Shown one piece after another: positions 55,804 through 64,000 of a stretch of 64,000 nt of DNA; within the stretch, counting starts at the first letter, position 1, and each line of letters begins with the position of its first letter. The notes under the pieces are model-generated. The model did no database searches, had not been told where the DNA came from, and was given only the letters and a program-made list of their open reading frames with translations. The DNA is from Variovorax sp. IB41. GTDB taxonomy: Bacteria; Pseudomonadota; Gammaproteobacteria; Burkholderiales; Burkholderiaceae_C. The DNA is taken from the NCBI RefSeq assembly GCF_016405905.1, contig NZ_JAEFCB010000008.1, positions 62,001-126,000 on the forward strand, in the 5' to 3' direction. The position numbers and the translations under genes were made by a program.

Positions 55804-56508
55804 TCAGCGTTTGGCGCGCGGCAGCGCGACCGGCGCCAGCGTGGCGCGCAGGCGGCTCGGCGCATCGGGCTCGGCGGCGGCGTCCACTTCGAGCGCGCGC
55901 TCGACGTTGCCGATGTGCTCGAGCATCAGGCGGCGCGCCTTGTCGGTGTCGCCTTCTTCGAGCGCAGCGACGATCGCGCCATGCTCCGCGCACGACTGCC
56001 CCGCCTCGTGCTTGGACTGGTAGAGCGTGGCGGCGAGCGTGGTGCGCGCCGTGAGGTCGCGCAGCACGTCGACCAGCAACTGGTGCCCCATCTGCTCGGC
56101 GAGGCACACGTGGAAGTCCGCCAGGAGGAAGGCGCGCGTGGCGGCATCGGCGCCTTCGATGGCGCGCTGCTCGTCGGCGATGTGGTCGCGCAATTTGCGG
56201 ATCACCTTGCCGAGCGGCCGGCCTTCGCTCTCGGCCAGGATGCCGGCCTCGACGATGCGGCGCGCCGAGAAGGCATCGCGCGCTTCCTCGGCCGAAGGCT
56301 CCACCACGTACCAGCCGCGGCGCGACTGCACCTCGACGAAGCCGCGCGCCTGCAGCTGCATGAGCGCCTCGCGCACCATCGTGCGGCTCACCGCGAAGTT
56401 CTTGGCCAGGGCCTGCTCGCCCAGCCGCTCGCCCGGCGCGAGCTTCTGCGCGAGGATGGCTTCGACCACGCGCTCGGCGATGGCGGTGGGGCTGACGTCG
56501 GCGGGCAT
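55804..56508 (-). CDS. GntR family (FadR/FCD subfamily) regulator
   Basis: 234 residues: winged helix (APGERLGEQALAKNFAVSRT, MVREALMQLQARGFVEVQSR) and all-helical FCD metal/ligand domain with ADFHVCLAEQMGHQLL and CAEHGAIVAALEEGD. Lies 7 bases behind dctA in one transcript. Two TTGCATGCAA palindromes upstream of dctA are the expected operators, giving autoregulation. The ligand is probably a C4-dicarboxylate or related acid. Confidence 0.92.
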   Translation of the reverse strand: MPADVSPTAIAERVVEAILAQKLAPGERLGEQALAKNFAVSRTMVREALMQLQARGFVEVQSRRGWYVVEPSAEEARDAFSARRIVEAGILAESEGRPLGKVIRKLRDHIADEQRAIEGADAATRAFLLADFHVCLAEQMGHQLLVDVLRDLTARTTLAATLYQSKHEAGQSCAEHGAIVAALEEGDTDKARRLMLEHIGNVERALEVDAAAEPDAPSRLRATLAPVALPRAKR

Positions 56509-56515
56509 GTGTTTT

Positions 56516-57865
56516 TCAGTGGGCGGTGGAAGCTGCGGTGCCGGTGTTTACCACGGGCGCATCGAGTCCCGCGGGCGCTTCGGCCAGCGGCTCGTCGTCC
56601 GGCGAGTAGGTGCCGTCGAGCACCGCATGCGCGCGCTCGCGGTCGATGTCGCCTTCCCACGCGGCGATCGCCACCGTGGCCACGCAGTTGCCGATCAGGT
56701 TGCCCAGCGCGCGGGCGATGCCCATGAACCAGTCCACCGACAGCACCAGCACCAGGCCGATGGCGGGGATCGCCGGAATCGCATGCAGCGTCGCGGCCAG
56801 CACCACGATGGCCGAGCCTGGCACGCCGTGCGCGCCCTTGGAGGTGACCAGCGCGATCGCAAGAATCGTGAGCAGGTCCGCCATCGAGATGGGCGTGTTG
56901 GTCGCCTGCGCGATGAACACCGCCGCCAGCGTGATGTAGATCGAGAAGGCATCGAGGTTGAAGGAATAACCCGTCGGGATCACCAGCCCCACCGTCGAAT
57001 CGCGGATGCCTATGCGGCGCAGCTTGGCCATGATCTGCGGCAGCACGCTGTCCGACGAGGTGGTGGCGAACACGATGGTGAGCTCTTCGCGCAGGTACCG
57101 CAGCAGCTTCCAGAGGCTGAAGCCCGAGAGGCGCATCACCAGCCCCAGCACCACGAACACGAAGATCAGCACCGCGCCGTAGAAGAGCGCCACCAGCATG
57201 CCCAGCTGCTTGAGCGAGCCGATGCCGTACTGCCCCACCGTGAACGCGATGGCGCCCAGCACACCCAGCGGCGCGAGCTTGATGATGATCCCCATGATCT
57301 TGAAGAGCACCAGCGAGAGCGCATCCACCACCACCGCCACCGGCTTGCCGCGATCGCCCAAGAGCGACAGCGCGCAGCCGAACAGCACCGCGAACAGCAG
57401 CACCTGCAGCACGTCGCCCGTGGCGAAGGCGTTGACCACCGTGGTGGGGATGAGCTTCATCAGGAACTCGACCGTGCCGCCGCTGGTGAGCTTGTCGGCG
57501 TTCGACGCGTAGGCGCTCATGGCGGCCGGATCGAGCTTGGCCGGGTCCACGTTCATGCCCGCGCCCGGCTGGAACAAGAAGGCCAACGCGAGGCCCATGG
57601 CCAGCGCGATGGTGGTGAGCACCTCGAAATAGATCAGCGCCTTGACGCCCACGCGCCCCACGCGCTTCAAGTCGCCCGCGCCCGCGATGCCGTGCACGAC
57701 GACGCAGAACACCAGCACCGGGATGATCATCTTGATCAGCTTGATGAAGCCGTCACCCAGCGGCTTGAGCTTGACGGCGTACTCGGGCCAGAAGAGGCCG
57801 GCGAGCACGCCCAGCACCAGCGCGATGACCACCTGACCGAAAAGCGATTTGGCGAAGCGAGGCAT
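56516..57865 (-). CDS. dctA: Dicarboxylate:cation symporter
   Basis: 449 residues of the DAACS family: IKMIIPVLVFCVVVHGIAGA, substrate region FATTSSDSVLPQIMAKLRR and GYSFNLDAFSIYITLAAVFI, then SKGAHGVPGSAIVVLAATL. Imports succinate, fumarate or malate with protons or sodium. AGGAG precedes the ATG at 57865. The C-terminal tail is longer than usual and Ala/Pro-rich. First gene of the dctA-gntR operon. Confidence 0.94.
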   Translation of the reverse strand: MPRFAKSLFGQVVIALVLGVLAGLFWPEYAVKLKPLGDGFIKLIKMIIPVLVFCVVVHGIAGAGDLKRVGRVGVKALIYFEVLTTIALAMGLALAFLFQPGAGMNVDPAKLDPAAMSAYASNADKLTSGGTVEFLMKLIPTTVVNAFATGDVLQVLLFAVLFGCALSLLGDRGKPVAVVVDALSLVLFKIMGIIIKLAPLGVLGAIAFTVGQYGIGSLKQLGMLVALFYGAVLIFVFVVLGLVMRLSGFSLWKLLRYLREELTIVFATTSSDSVLPQIMAKLRRIGIRDSTVGLVIPTGYSFNLDAFSIYITLAAVFIAQATNTPISMADLLTILAIALVTSKGAHGVPGSAIVVLAATLHAIPAIPAIGLVLVLSVDWFMGIARALGNLIGNCVATVAIAAWEGDIDRERAHAVLDGTYSPDDEPLAEAPAGLDAPVVNTGTAASTAH

Positions 57866-57898
57866 GGGGAGTCTCCTGTCTTTATGGCTTGTCTAGAG

Positions 57899-57931
57899 TT
57901 GCATGCAAGGATCGCTTTTTCTTGCATGCAA
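57899..57931. promoter_or_regulatory. Paired GntR-type operators upstream of dctA
   Basis: The perfect 10-bp palindrome TTGCATGCAA occurs twice, at 57899-57908 and 57922-57931, 23 bases apart (about two helical turns), 34-66 bases before the dctA ATG. Read leftward the proximal copy overlaps a possible -35 (TTGCAT) with CATAAA 17 bases on. FCD-type GntR proteins bind such sites. Confidence 0.75.
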
Positions 57932-58235
57932 GAAATGTAGGCAAGAACGTGCATCGGCTGGCAGAGGGTATTCCCGGCACCAAACGTGAACTGGAGCGAG
58001 GTCACGCGGCCTCGTCCCGGGTCGCCCTGAATTGCCGTTTCGTCGTATAGAACCAACAAACCTCGGACGAACTGAAGTCGTATGGATTACACCGGCGGTG
58101 GCCTTTTTTCAGGCCGTTCTCATTCGTGAACTAATGCCTAAATCCGGGTGCATCGGCTCTCCATAATCGCGTCCCGTTTTGTGCGTCTTGTCACAAAGCG
58201 TTGCGAATAGTTAAACGTCAGGGAGCGCCAAAAGA
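57932..58235. other. Intergenic region before the haemagglutinin gene
   Basis: About 300 bases without a gene. A GGCCTTTTTTCAGGCC inverted repeat lies at about 58107-58122. A TTGTCA at 58188-58193 could be a -35 element for the haemagglutinin gene, but no convincing -10 follows. GGGAG at 58221-58225 is the ribosome site. Nothing else was recognised. Confidence 0.4.
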
Positions 58236-61200
58236 ATGAACCGCCATTTGCACCGCATCGTCTTCAATGCCGCCCGAGGCATGCGGATGGTGGTTCAGGA
58301 GACCGCGACCAGTACCGGAAAAGGTGCCAGCAAGGCGACCTCCACAACGGGCACCGGCGCGTTCGTTGGCGCAGCGCTCGCAGGGATGCTGGCGATGGCG
58401 CCAGTGAACGCCCAGATCGTCGGCGCGCCCAATGTCCCCGGCAACCTGCGCCCCACCGTGCTGGTGGCGCCCAACGGCGTGCCGCTGATCAACGTCCAGA
58501 CGCCTTCGGCTGCCGGCGTTTCGCGCAACGTCTACAACCAGTTCAACGTCGGCCCCGACGGCGCGATCTTCAACAACAGCCGCACGAATGCGCAAACGCA
58601 ACTCGGTGGCATTGTTCAGGGCAATCCGTATCTGGCGGGGGGACCGGCGCGCATCATCCTGAACGAAGTCAATGGCGGCAACGTGAGCCAGCTTCGCGGC
58701 TACATGGAAGTTGCGGGGCAGCGCGCGGAAATCATCATTGCGAACCCGGCCGGCATCAACGTGGACGGCGCAGGTTTCATCAACGCGAGCCGTGCCACGC
58801 TGACCACGGGCACCCCGCAGCTCAATGCGCTCGGCGGCCTCGACAGCTTCCTCGTGCGCGGCGGCACCGTCACCATCAACGGTGCGGGCCTCGATGCCAG
58901 CAAGACCGACTACGCGGCCATCCTTGCGCGGGCGGTGGAAGCCAACGCGGGCATCTGGGCCAGTGAACTGAAAGTGGTGACCGGTGCCAACCAGGTGTCT
59001 GCCGATCACAGCCAGATCAGCCCGACGACGGGCACCGGCGCTGCCCCCACTTTCGCGCTCGACGTGGCCGCGCTCGGCGGCATGTACGCGGGCAAGATCG
59101 TGCTCATTGGCACCGAAGCGGGTCTTGGCGTGCGCAACGCCGGCACGATCCAGGCCGCGCCCGGCACGCCTGCGCTTGCGGGCGCGGGGCAATTGGTGGT
59201 GACCAGCGCCGGGCGTCTCGAGAACATCGGAACGATCCAGGCCACGGCCGATGCAAACATCGCGGCATCGAATCTTGCCAACAGCGGCCGCATCAGCAGT
59301 GGCGGCAACCTGAAGGTTGCGACGCAGGACGCGCTGGCCAATTCGTTCAACGGTGCGGGCGGCACGCTCGAGGGCGCGCGCGTTGAGCTGGCAAGTGCTG
59401 CCGGCAATATCGACAACCGCAGCGGCGGCACGATCCGCCAGACCAGCAGTGTGGCGCTGGGGATTTCCGCACCCGCCTTGAGCAACACCAACGGCGGCGT
59501 GATCGGCCTGGAGCCGGTCCCGGAAACGACGTCGCAGCCCGGCGGCGGCACGAATCCTGGCAGCGGCGGTGGCACGGACACGGGCGGCGGCACTGCGACC
59601 CCAGGCACACCCGCTGCAGGAGGCGGCAGCGGTTCCGGGGCCACCATCACGCCCGCGCCGTACGTCCCACCCTCGCCGGGCACCATCACCGCGGCAGGCG
59701 CGATCCTCAATGACGGTGGCCGCATCTACGCAGGCGGCCCGATCACGCTGCAGAGCGCGAACATCAACAACAACGGCGGGACCCTGAGCCTCGCCAGCAT
59801 GACGGTCAACCAGCCCGCATTCGACAACCACGGTGGCACGCTGAACATCAGCAATGGCTTCAGTGCCAATGTCGATCGCTTCGACAACACCGGTGGCAAG
59901 CTGAATGCGGGCAGCCTGAACATCGCGAGCAGCGGGGACCTGATCAACGTCGATGGCACGCTGACCAGCGCCGCCGATGCGAATCTCATGGTGGGTGGCA
60001 AGGCTGACAACACGCACGGAACGATGTCCGCGGCGGGCGCGCTGACTGCGAATGCCGCAGGGGCCACGAACAACACCGGTGGCACGCTTGCTTCCAATCA
60101 AGGCTTGACGCTCAACAGCGGCTCACTGGACAACACCAAGGGCAGCATCCAATCGGCACAGGCCGGTGTGCAACTTGGAGTGACCAACGCCTTGGTCAAC
60201 GGCAGCGGCGGCAGCATCAACGCGGCCGCGGACCTGGGCATTCAGGCTGGTTCGCTTGCCAACGGCGGCAGCTTGCGCGGCGCGAATGATGTCAACGTTG
60301 CAGTCGGCGGCGCAATGACCAACGGCGGTAGCGTCACAGCGGGCCGTAACACGACGATCACGGCGGGCAGCTTGCAGGGCAGCAATACCGGCGTGCTTGG
60401 CGCTGGCATCCAGAGCGATGGCAAGCTCGGCGGCGTTGGCGAGCTGCGCGTGACGACTTCTGGCGCACTGGTCGCAAACGGCACGAACCTCGCGGCCGGC
60501 AATGCCACGCTGCAAGGTGCGAGTGTCGATGTCTCGAGCAGCCAGACCAGTGCGACCAACATCGCCGTTACAGCGACCCAGGGCGGGGTGATCACGAGCA
60601 AGGCTACGGTCGTGACGCCGGGCACCCTGAGCATCACGGCCAGCAGCAATGCAGCGCAGACGCTCGCAAATGACGCAGGCACGCTCAACGCCAGCCAGTT
60701 GCAGATCAACGTCTCGAACCTTGCCAACACGAACGGCGGCGAGATTGTGCAGACGGGCACCGGTGCGACCACCATCGCGACCAGCGGTACGCTGAACAAC
60801 GACGGCGGACGTATTGCCAGCAACGGCCAGGACCTCACGCTGCAAGGCGCGACCATCGGCAATGTCAACGGCAAGATCGAGCACGCCGGCACCGGCACGC
60901 TGACCATCGGGGGCGGCACCTTCAACGGCGCCAACGGCCAGATCACGACGAACAATGCGCTGGTGGTCGCCATGTCGAGCGCCTTCAATCAGGACGGCGG
61001 CGCGACCAGTGCCAAGCAGGTCACCATTGGCGCGGCGTCGCTCAGCAATCGCGGAGGCCGGATCGTGCAGACTGGGGCTGCTGCAGGCAGCATCGCCGTC
61101 GCCGGCACTGTGGACAACACATCCGGCATCATCGCCAATGGTGGTGACGCGACCGTCGCCACCGGTGACCTGAGCATCAATGCCGCGAACATCATCAACT

Positions 61201-64000
61201 CCAAGGGGCTGATCCATTCGCTCGGCACCACGAGCCTGAATGCGGCCACGATCCTCAACGACCAGACCCAAGGCGCGGGTCAGGGCATTGAGGGCAAGAA
61301 CGTCACCATCGCGGTCAGCAACCTGAACAACGACGCTGGCGCCATTCGCGCCGATGTCAACGCAACCATCACCAGCGGCGGGACCGTCACGAACACCAAT
61401 GGCCTGATCTCGGCCGGCGACACCCTGGCCATCGTCGATCCGAATGCCGCGAATCCGGCAGCGAAGACGCTCAACCTTGTGAACACGGGCGGCACGCTCG
61501 TGGCCGACAACAGCCTCAAGATCGACGCCGCCACCTTCAGCGGCGACGGCAAGGCGCTTTCGGGCAAGGACCTGAGCATTGCGCTCACGCAGGACATCGT
61601 CAACAACGGCCAGGTGGCGGCCAACGGCAATCTCACCTACACCACCACCGGCAACTTCACGAACAACGGCAAGCTCCTCGCGGGGCAGACGTTGACGGTG
61701 GGCGGCAACAACGTCGACAACACCGCAAGCGCAGAGATGGCGGGCACGGACACCATCGTCAATGCCAGCGGCACATTGACCAACCGCGGCCTGATCGACA
61801 GCCAAGGCAACACTCAGATCAACGCCGGAACGCTGAACAACATCGGTACCGGCCGTATCTACGGCGACGATGTTTCGATAGCGACCGGAACGCTCAACAA
61901 CGACGCCGAGACAGTAGCTGGCGTGACGAAGGCAGGGACCATAGCGGCGCGCGGCGACCTGGACATCGGTGCAACGACCATCAACAACCGTGAGCACGCG
62001 CTGATCTTCAGCCAAGGCAGTATGTACATCGGCGGCGCGCTCGATGCCAGTCGCGTAGCCACAGGCCAGGGGGCGGTGCTCAACAATCTGAGTGCCGACA
62101 TCGAATCCATCGGCGACCTGGACATCGCCATGGCCAATGTCAACAACCGCGATGTACACATCCAGTTGGGCGCGCCCCAGGTGACAAACAGCGCCCTGAC
62201 AGGCATCGCGCCGATGACACCTGTGGGAAGCGGTGTCGGCCGGACGACCCCTTATCCCTTGGATGAGGTCAACGTCGATCCCATCAACGGTTTTGTTTAC
62301 CGCAAAGATACGGGCGAGCTCGTTGGCATCGGCGGCTACGGCATTTGGTACAACGCGATCACGACCACCGAAGACACGGCGATCAATGCCGACCCTGCGC
62401 ATCTGGTCGCAGGTGGGCACATGAACGTCAACGGCCAGCTGTACAACGAGAACAGCCAGGTGCTGGCGGGTGGAACGATCACCGCCACAAGCTACCAGTC
62501 CAGTCAATTGTCGGGTACGCGCACGATCACTGGCTCGGCCACGGTGATCGACAACGAGGGAAATATCCTGGCGCAGAACGTGCCGATCATCGTGCCCCCG
62601 CAGACGATCGCTCTGGGCGGCTACAAGTACCAGCCGAACATCAATGCCACCACAGGCCATAACGGCGGCTCGGCCCCTGCTAGCGGTGGTGTAGGCAATG
62701 CGGGCGGTAGCAGTGGTGCCAACGGCGGCATCCCGCCTGGTGTTGTGGTGGAAGTCAGCGCCATTACTGGCTCCGCAGGGAGCAGTGCAGGTGTGCCGAT
62801 GGTCGTGCGCACCAGCATGCCAAACATCGGCATTCCCAATGCGAGCCTGTTCGTCATCCACGCAGGTCCTGGCCGCTACTTGATCGAAACCGATCCGCGC
62901 TTCGCCAACTACCGCAACTGGCTCAGCAGCGACTACCTGCTGAACAACCTCGGTCTCGATCCGAACAACACGCTCAAGCGCTTGGGCGATGGCTTCTACG
63001 AACAGAAGCTCATCCGCGAGCAGGTCGCGCAGCTCACGGGCTATCGTTACCTGGACGGCTACAGCAACGACGACGACCAGTACACCGCGTTGATGGACGC
63101 CGGCGCGACCTTCGCAAAGCAATACGGCCTGCGACCAGGCATCGGACTGAGCGCGGCGCAGATGGCGCAGTTGACCAGCGACATTGTTTGGCTCGTGGAG
63201 CAGACGGTCACGCTGCCTGATGGAACGACGCAACGCGTGCTCGTGCCGCAGGTCTACGTGCGCGTGCGCCCTGGAGACATCGACGGTTCCGGCGCTTTGC
63301 TGAGCGCAGATGCAACCGTCATCAAGAGCTCGGGCGACGTGACCAACACCGGCACGATCGCCGGCCGGACGCTTGTCTCGATCAAGGCTGAGAACATCAA
63401 TAACCTCGGAGGCCGCATTTCCGGCGGACAGGTTGCCCTCGACGCCCGGACCGACCTGAACCTCATTGGAGGAACTGTCGATGCACGCGACGCTGCTCTG
63501 TTGACTGCAGGCCGCGACCTCAACATCCGCACCACCACCCAGAGCACGGGAGGCATGCTGAACAACACCGCCATCGACCGCGTGGCCGGTGTCTATGTCA
63601 GCAATCCTGGCGGCGTCTTGTTGGCTTCGGCGGGGCGTGACGTCAACCTCGTCGGGGCGATCCTCGCCAACGGCGGCAAGGACAGCCGAACACTGGTCAA
63701 GGCAGGCCGGGACGTCAACCTCGGCACCGTCACTGAATCCAGCACCATCTTCGCGAGTGGCGGCAACGCCCGCAACAGCTTCGCTGGCGTGTCCTCCCAG
63801 ACCCGCGAGATCGGCTCCAGCATCGTGGGCGGTGGCAGTGTCGCCCTCGTGGCCGGCAACGATGTCAACGCCAGGGCTGCCGAGGTCGCAGCCGCCGGCA
63901 CCTTGGCGGTCGCCGCCGGGCATGACATTCGCATCGATGCCGGGCAGGCCTCGCAAGCCATCCTGACGACGACCAACTCGTCGCGCAAGACCTTGACCTC
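58236..64000 (+). CDS. Filamentous haemagglutinin/CdiA-type two-partner secreted exoprotein (3' end beyond window)
   Basis: The frame stays open from the ATG at 58236 to the window end (about 1921 codons). Residues 1-65 form an extended signal peptide (MNRHLHRIVFNAARGMRMVV) ending near NAQ. A TPS secretion domain follows: YNQFNVGPDGAIFNNS, IILNEVNGGNVSQLRGYMEV, IIIANPAGINVDGAGFIN. A Gly/Pro/Thr linker covers about 425-485, then long beta-helical FHA repeats. From 62877 comes a segment conserved in CdiA-like proteins (LIETDPRFANYRNWLSSDYL, RLGDGFYEQKLIREQVAQLT, SDIVWLVEQTVTLPDG), then haemagglutinin repeats. The C-terminal part that would decide adhesin versus contact-dependent toxin is not seen, nor is a TpsB partner. 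Confidence 0.93.
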   Translation, partial: MNRHLHRIVFNAARGMRMVVQETATSTGKGASKATSTTGTGAFVGAALAGMLAMAPVNAQIVGAPNVPGNLRPTVLVAPNGVPLINVQTPSAAGVSRNVYNQFNVGPDGAIFNNSRTNAQTQLGGIVQGNPYLAGGPARIILNEVNGGNVSQLRGYMEVAGQRAEIIIANPAGINVDGAGFINASRATLTTGTPQLNALGGLDSFLVRGGTVTINGAGLDASKTDYAAILARAVEANAGIWASELKVVTGANQVSADHSQISPTTGTGAAPTFALDVAALGGMYAGKIVLIGTEAGLGVRNAGTIQAAPGTPALAGAGQLVVTSAGRLENIGTIQATADANIAASNLANSGRISSGGNLKVATQDALANSFNGAGGTLEGARVELASAAGNIDNRSGGTIRQTSSVALGISAPALSNTNGGVIGLEPVPETTSQPGGGTNPGSGGGTDTGGGTATPGTPAAGGGSGSGATITPAPYVPPSPGTITAAGAILNDGGRIYAGGPITLQSANINNNGGTLSLASMTVNQPAFDNHGGTLNISNGFSANVDRFDNTGGKLNAGSLNIASSGDLINVDGTLTSAADANLMVGGKADNTHGTMSAAGALTANAAGATNNTGGTLASNQGLTLNSGSLDNTKGSIQSAQAGVQLGVTNALVNGSGGSINAAADLGIQAGSLANGGSLRGANDVNVAVGGAMTNGGSVTAGRNTTITAGSLQGSNTGVLGAGIQSDGKLGGVGELRVTTSGALVANGTNLAAGNATLQGASVDVSSSQTSATNIAVTATQGGVITSKATVVTPGTLSITASSNAAQTLANDAGTLNASQLQINVSNLANTNGGEIVQTGTGATTIATSGTLNNDGGRIASNGQDLTLQGATIGNVNGKIEHAGTGTLTIGGGTFNGANGQITTNNALVVAMSSAFNQDGGATSAKQVTIGAASLSNRGGRIVQTGAAAGSIAVAGTVDNTSGIIANGGDATVATGDLSINAANIINSKGLIHSLGTTSLNAATILNDQTQGAGQGIEGKNVTIAVSNLNNDAGAIRADVNATITSGGTVTNTNGLISAGDTLAIVDPNAANPAAKTLNLVNTGGTLVADNSLKIDAATFSGDGKALSGKDLSIALTQDIVNNGQVAANGNLTYTTTGNFTNNGKLLAGQTLTVGGNNVDNTASAEMAGTDTIVNASGTLTNRGLIDSQGNTQINAGTLNNIGTGRIYGDDVSIATGTLNNDAETVAGVTKAGTIAARGDLDIGATTINNREHALIFSQGSMYIGGALDASRVATGQGAVLNNLSADIESIGDLDIAMANVNNRDVHIQLGAPQVTNSALTGIAPMTPVGSGVGRTTPYPLDEVNVDPINGFVYRKDTGELVGIGGYGIWYNAITTTEDTAINADPAHLVAGGHMNVNGQLYNENSQVLAGGTITATSYQSSQLSGTRTITGSATVIDNEGNILAQNVPIIVPPQTIALGGYKYQPNINATTGHNGGSAPASGGVGNAGGSSGANGGIPPGVVVEVSAITGSAGSSAGVPMVVRTSMPNIGIPNASLFVIHAGPGRYLIETDPRFANYRNWLSSDYLLNNLGLDPNNTLKRLGDGFYEQKLIREQVAQLTGYRYLDGYSNDDDQYTALMDAGATFAKQYGLRPGIGLSAAQMAQLTSDIVWLVEQTVTLPDGTTQRVLVPQVYVRVRPGDIDGSGALLSADATVIKSSGDVTNTGTIAGRTLVSIKAENINNLGGRISGGQVALDARTDLNLIGGTVDARDAALLTAGRDLNIRTTTQSTGGMLNNTAIDRVAGVYVSNPGGVLLASAGRDVNLVGAILANGGKDSRTLVKAGRDVNLGTVTESSTIFASGGNARNSFAGVSSQTREIGSSIVGGGSVALVAGNDVNARAAEVAAAGTLAVAAGHDIRIDAGQASQAILTTTNSSRKTLT

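Noticed and set aside
60123..63956. A 1277-codon open frame on the minus strand opposite the haemagglutinin gene
   Set aside because: Its composition is a mirror of the Gly/Asn/Thr-rich repeats of the plus-strand gene, with no domain; the plus-strand frame has a ribosome site, signal peptide and clear domains.

Overview
The window reads as chromosomal DNA of a GC-rich betaproteobacterium, most likely Comamonadaceae close to Variovorax. This is an inference from the gene families (tricarboxylate-transporter-type solute binders, CstA/YbdD, a Gcl-Hyi-GlxR operon, a thiol dioxygenase beside a rhodanese protein) and from a GCTTCGACAAGCTCAG palindrome that recurs between convergent genes. No rRNA, tRNA, CRISPR array, integrase or insertion sequence was recognised. 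Two long open exoprotein-type reading frames stand out: a VgrG-linked effector near 23-25 kb and a filamentous haemagglutinin/CdiA-like gene that starts at 58236 and runs off the right edge.

Layout. 1-5.7 kb: end of an NlpC/P60 lipoprotein, kdsA, cstA-ybdD, a secreted M20 peptidase and a small Sel1-like protein. 5.7-13.1 kb: an ankyrin protein, then a leftward sulfur-related group (metC-type lyase, Bug-type binding protein, four-domain rhodanese, cysteine-dioxygenase-fold protein) with a divergent LysR regulator. 13.2-20.1 kb: a TonB-dependent receptor faces a NikR-family regulator whose nickel site is altered, followed by a four-gene leftward operon (DUF4331, Gly-rich lipoprotein, TPR protein, EF-hand/HupE membrane protein). 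20.3-25.8 kb: vgrG, a peptidoglycan-directed effector and a secreted immunity candidate, with a marked AT-rich tail. 25.8-31.6 kb: ureD without other urease genes, a nucleoside deaminase, a frameshifted ABC binding protein, a Rieske oxygenase, and dadA with its Lrp-type regulator. 31.7-42.4 kb: OsmC, an HxlR regulator facing a dehydrogenase, a lipoprotein hydrolase, two two-component systems, an LpxO-like hydroxylase, LysR/GlcG-like and PAP2 genes. 42.4-48 kb: a complete ABC transporter-deaminase operon and maeB. 48.3-57.9 kb: a halogenase-like flavoprotein, REP palindromes, gcl-hyi-glxR with LysR, an AI-2E family transporter, and dctA-gntR with a paired palindromic operator. 58.2-64 kb: the partial haemagglutinin.

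Genes that appear to work together: gcl-hyi-glxR convert glyoxylate to glycerate. The binding protein-ATPase-permease-deaminase operon at 42.4-45.6 kb probably imports and deaminates a nitrogen heterocycle, and a decayed paralogous pair (binding protein plus deaminase) lies at 26.7-28.2 kb. vgrG-effector-immunity form an interbacterial antagonism unit. The DUF4331-lipoprotein-TPR-HupE operon next to a NikR-like regulator is the best candidate here for an uncharacterised envelope or metal-handling system.
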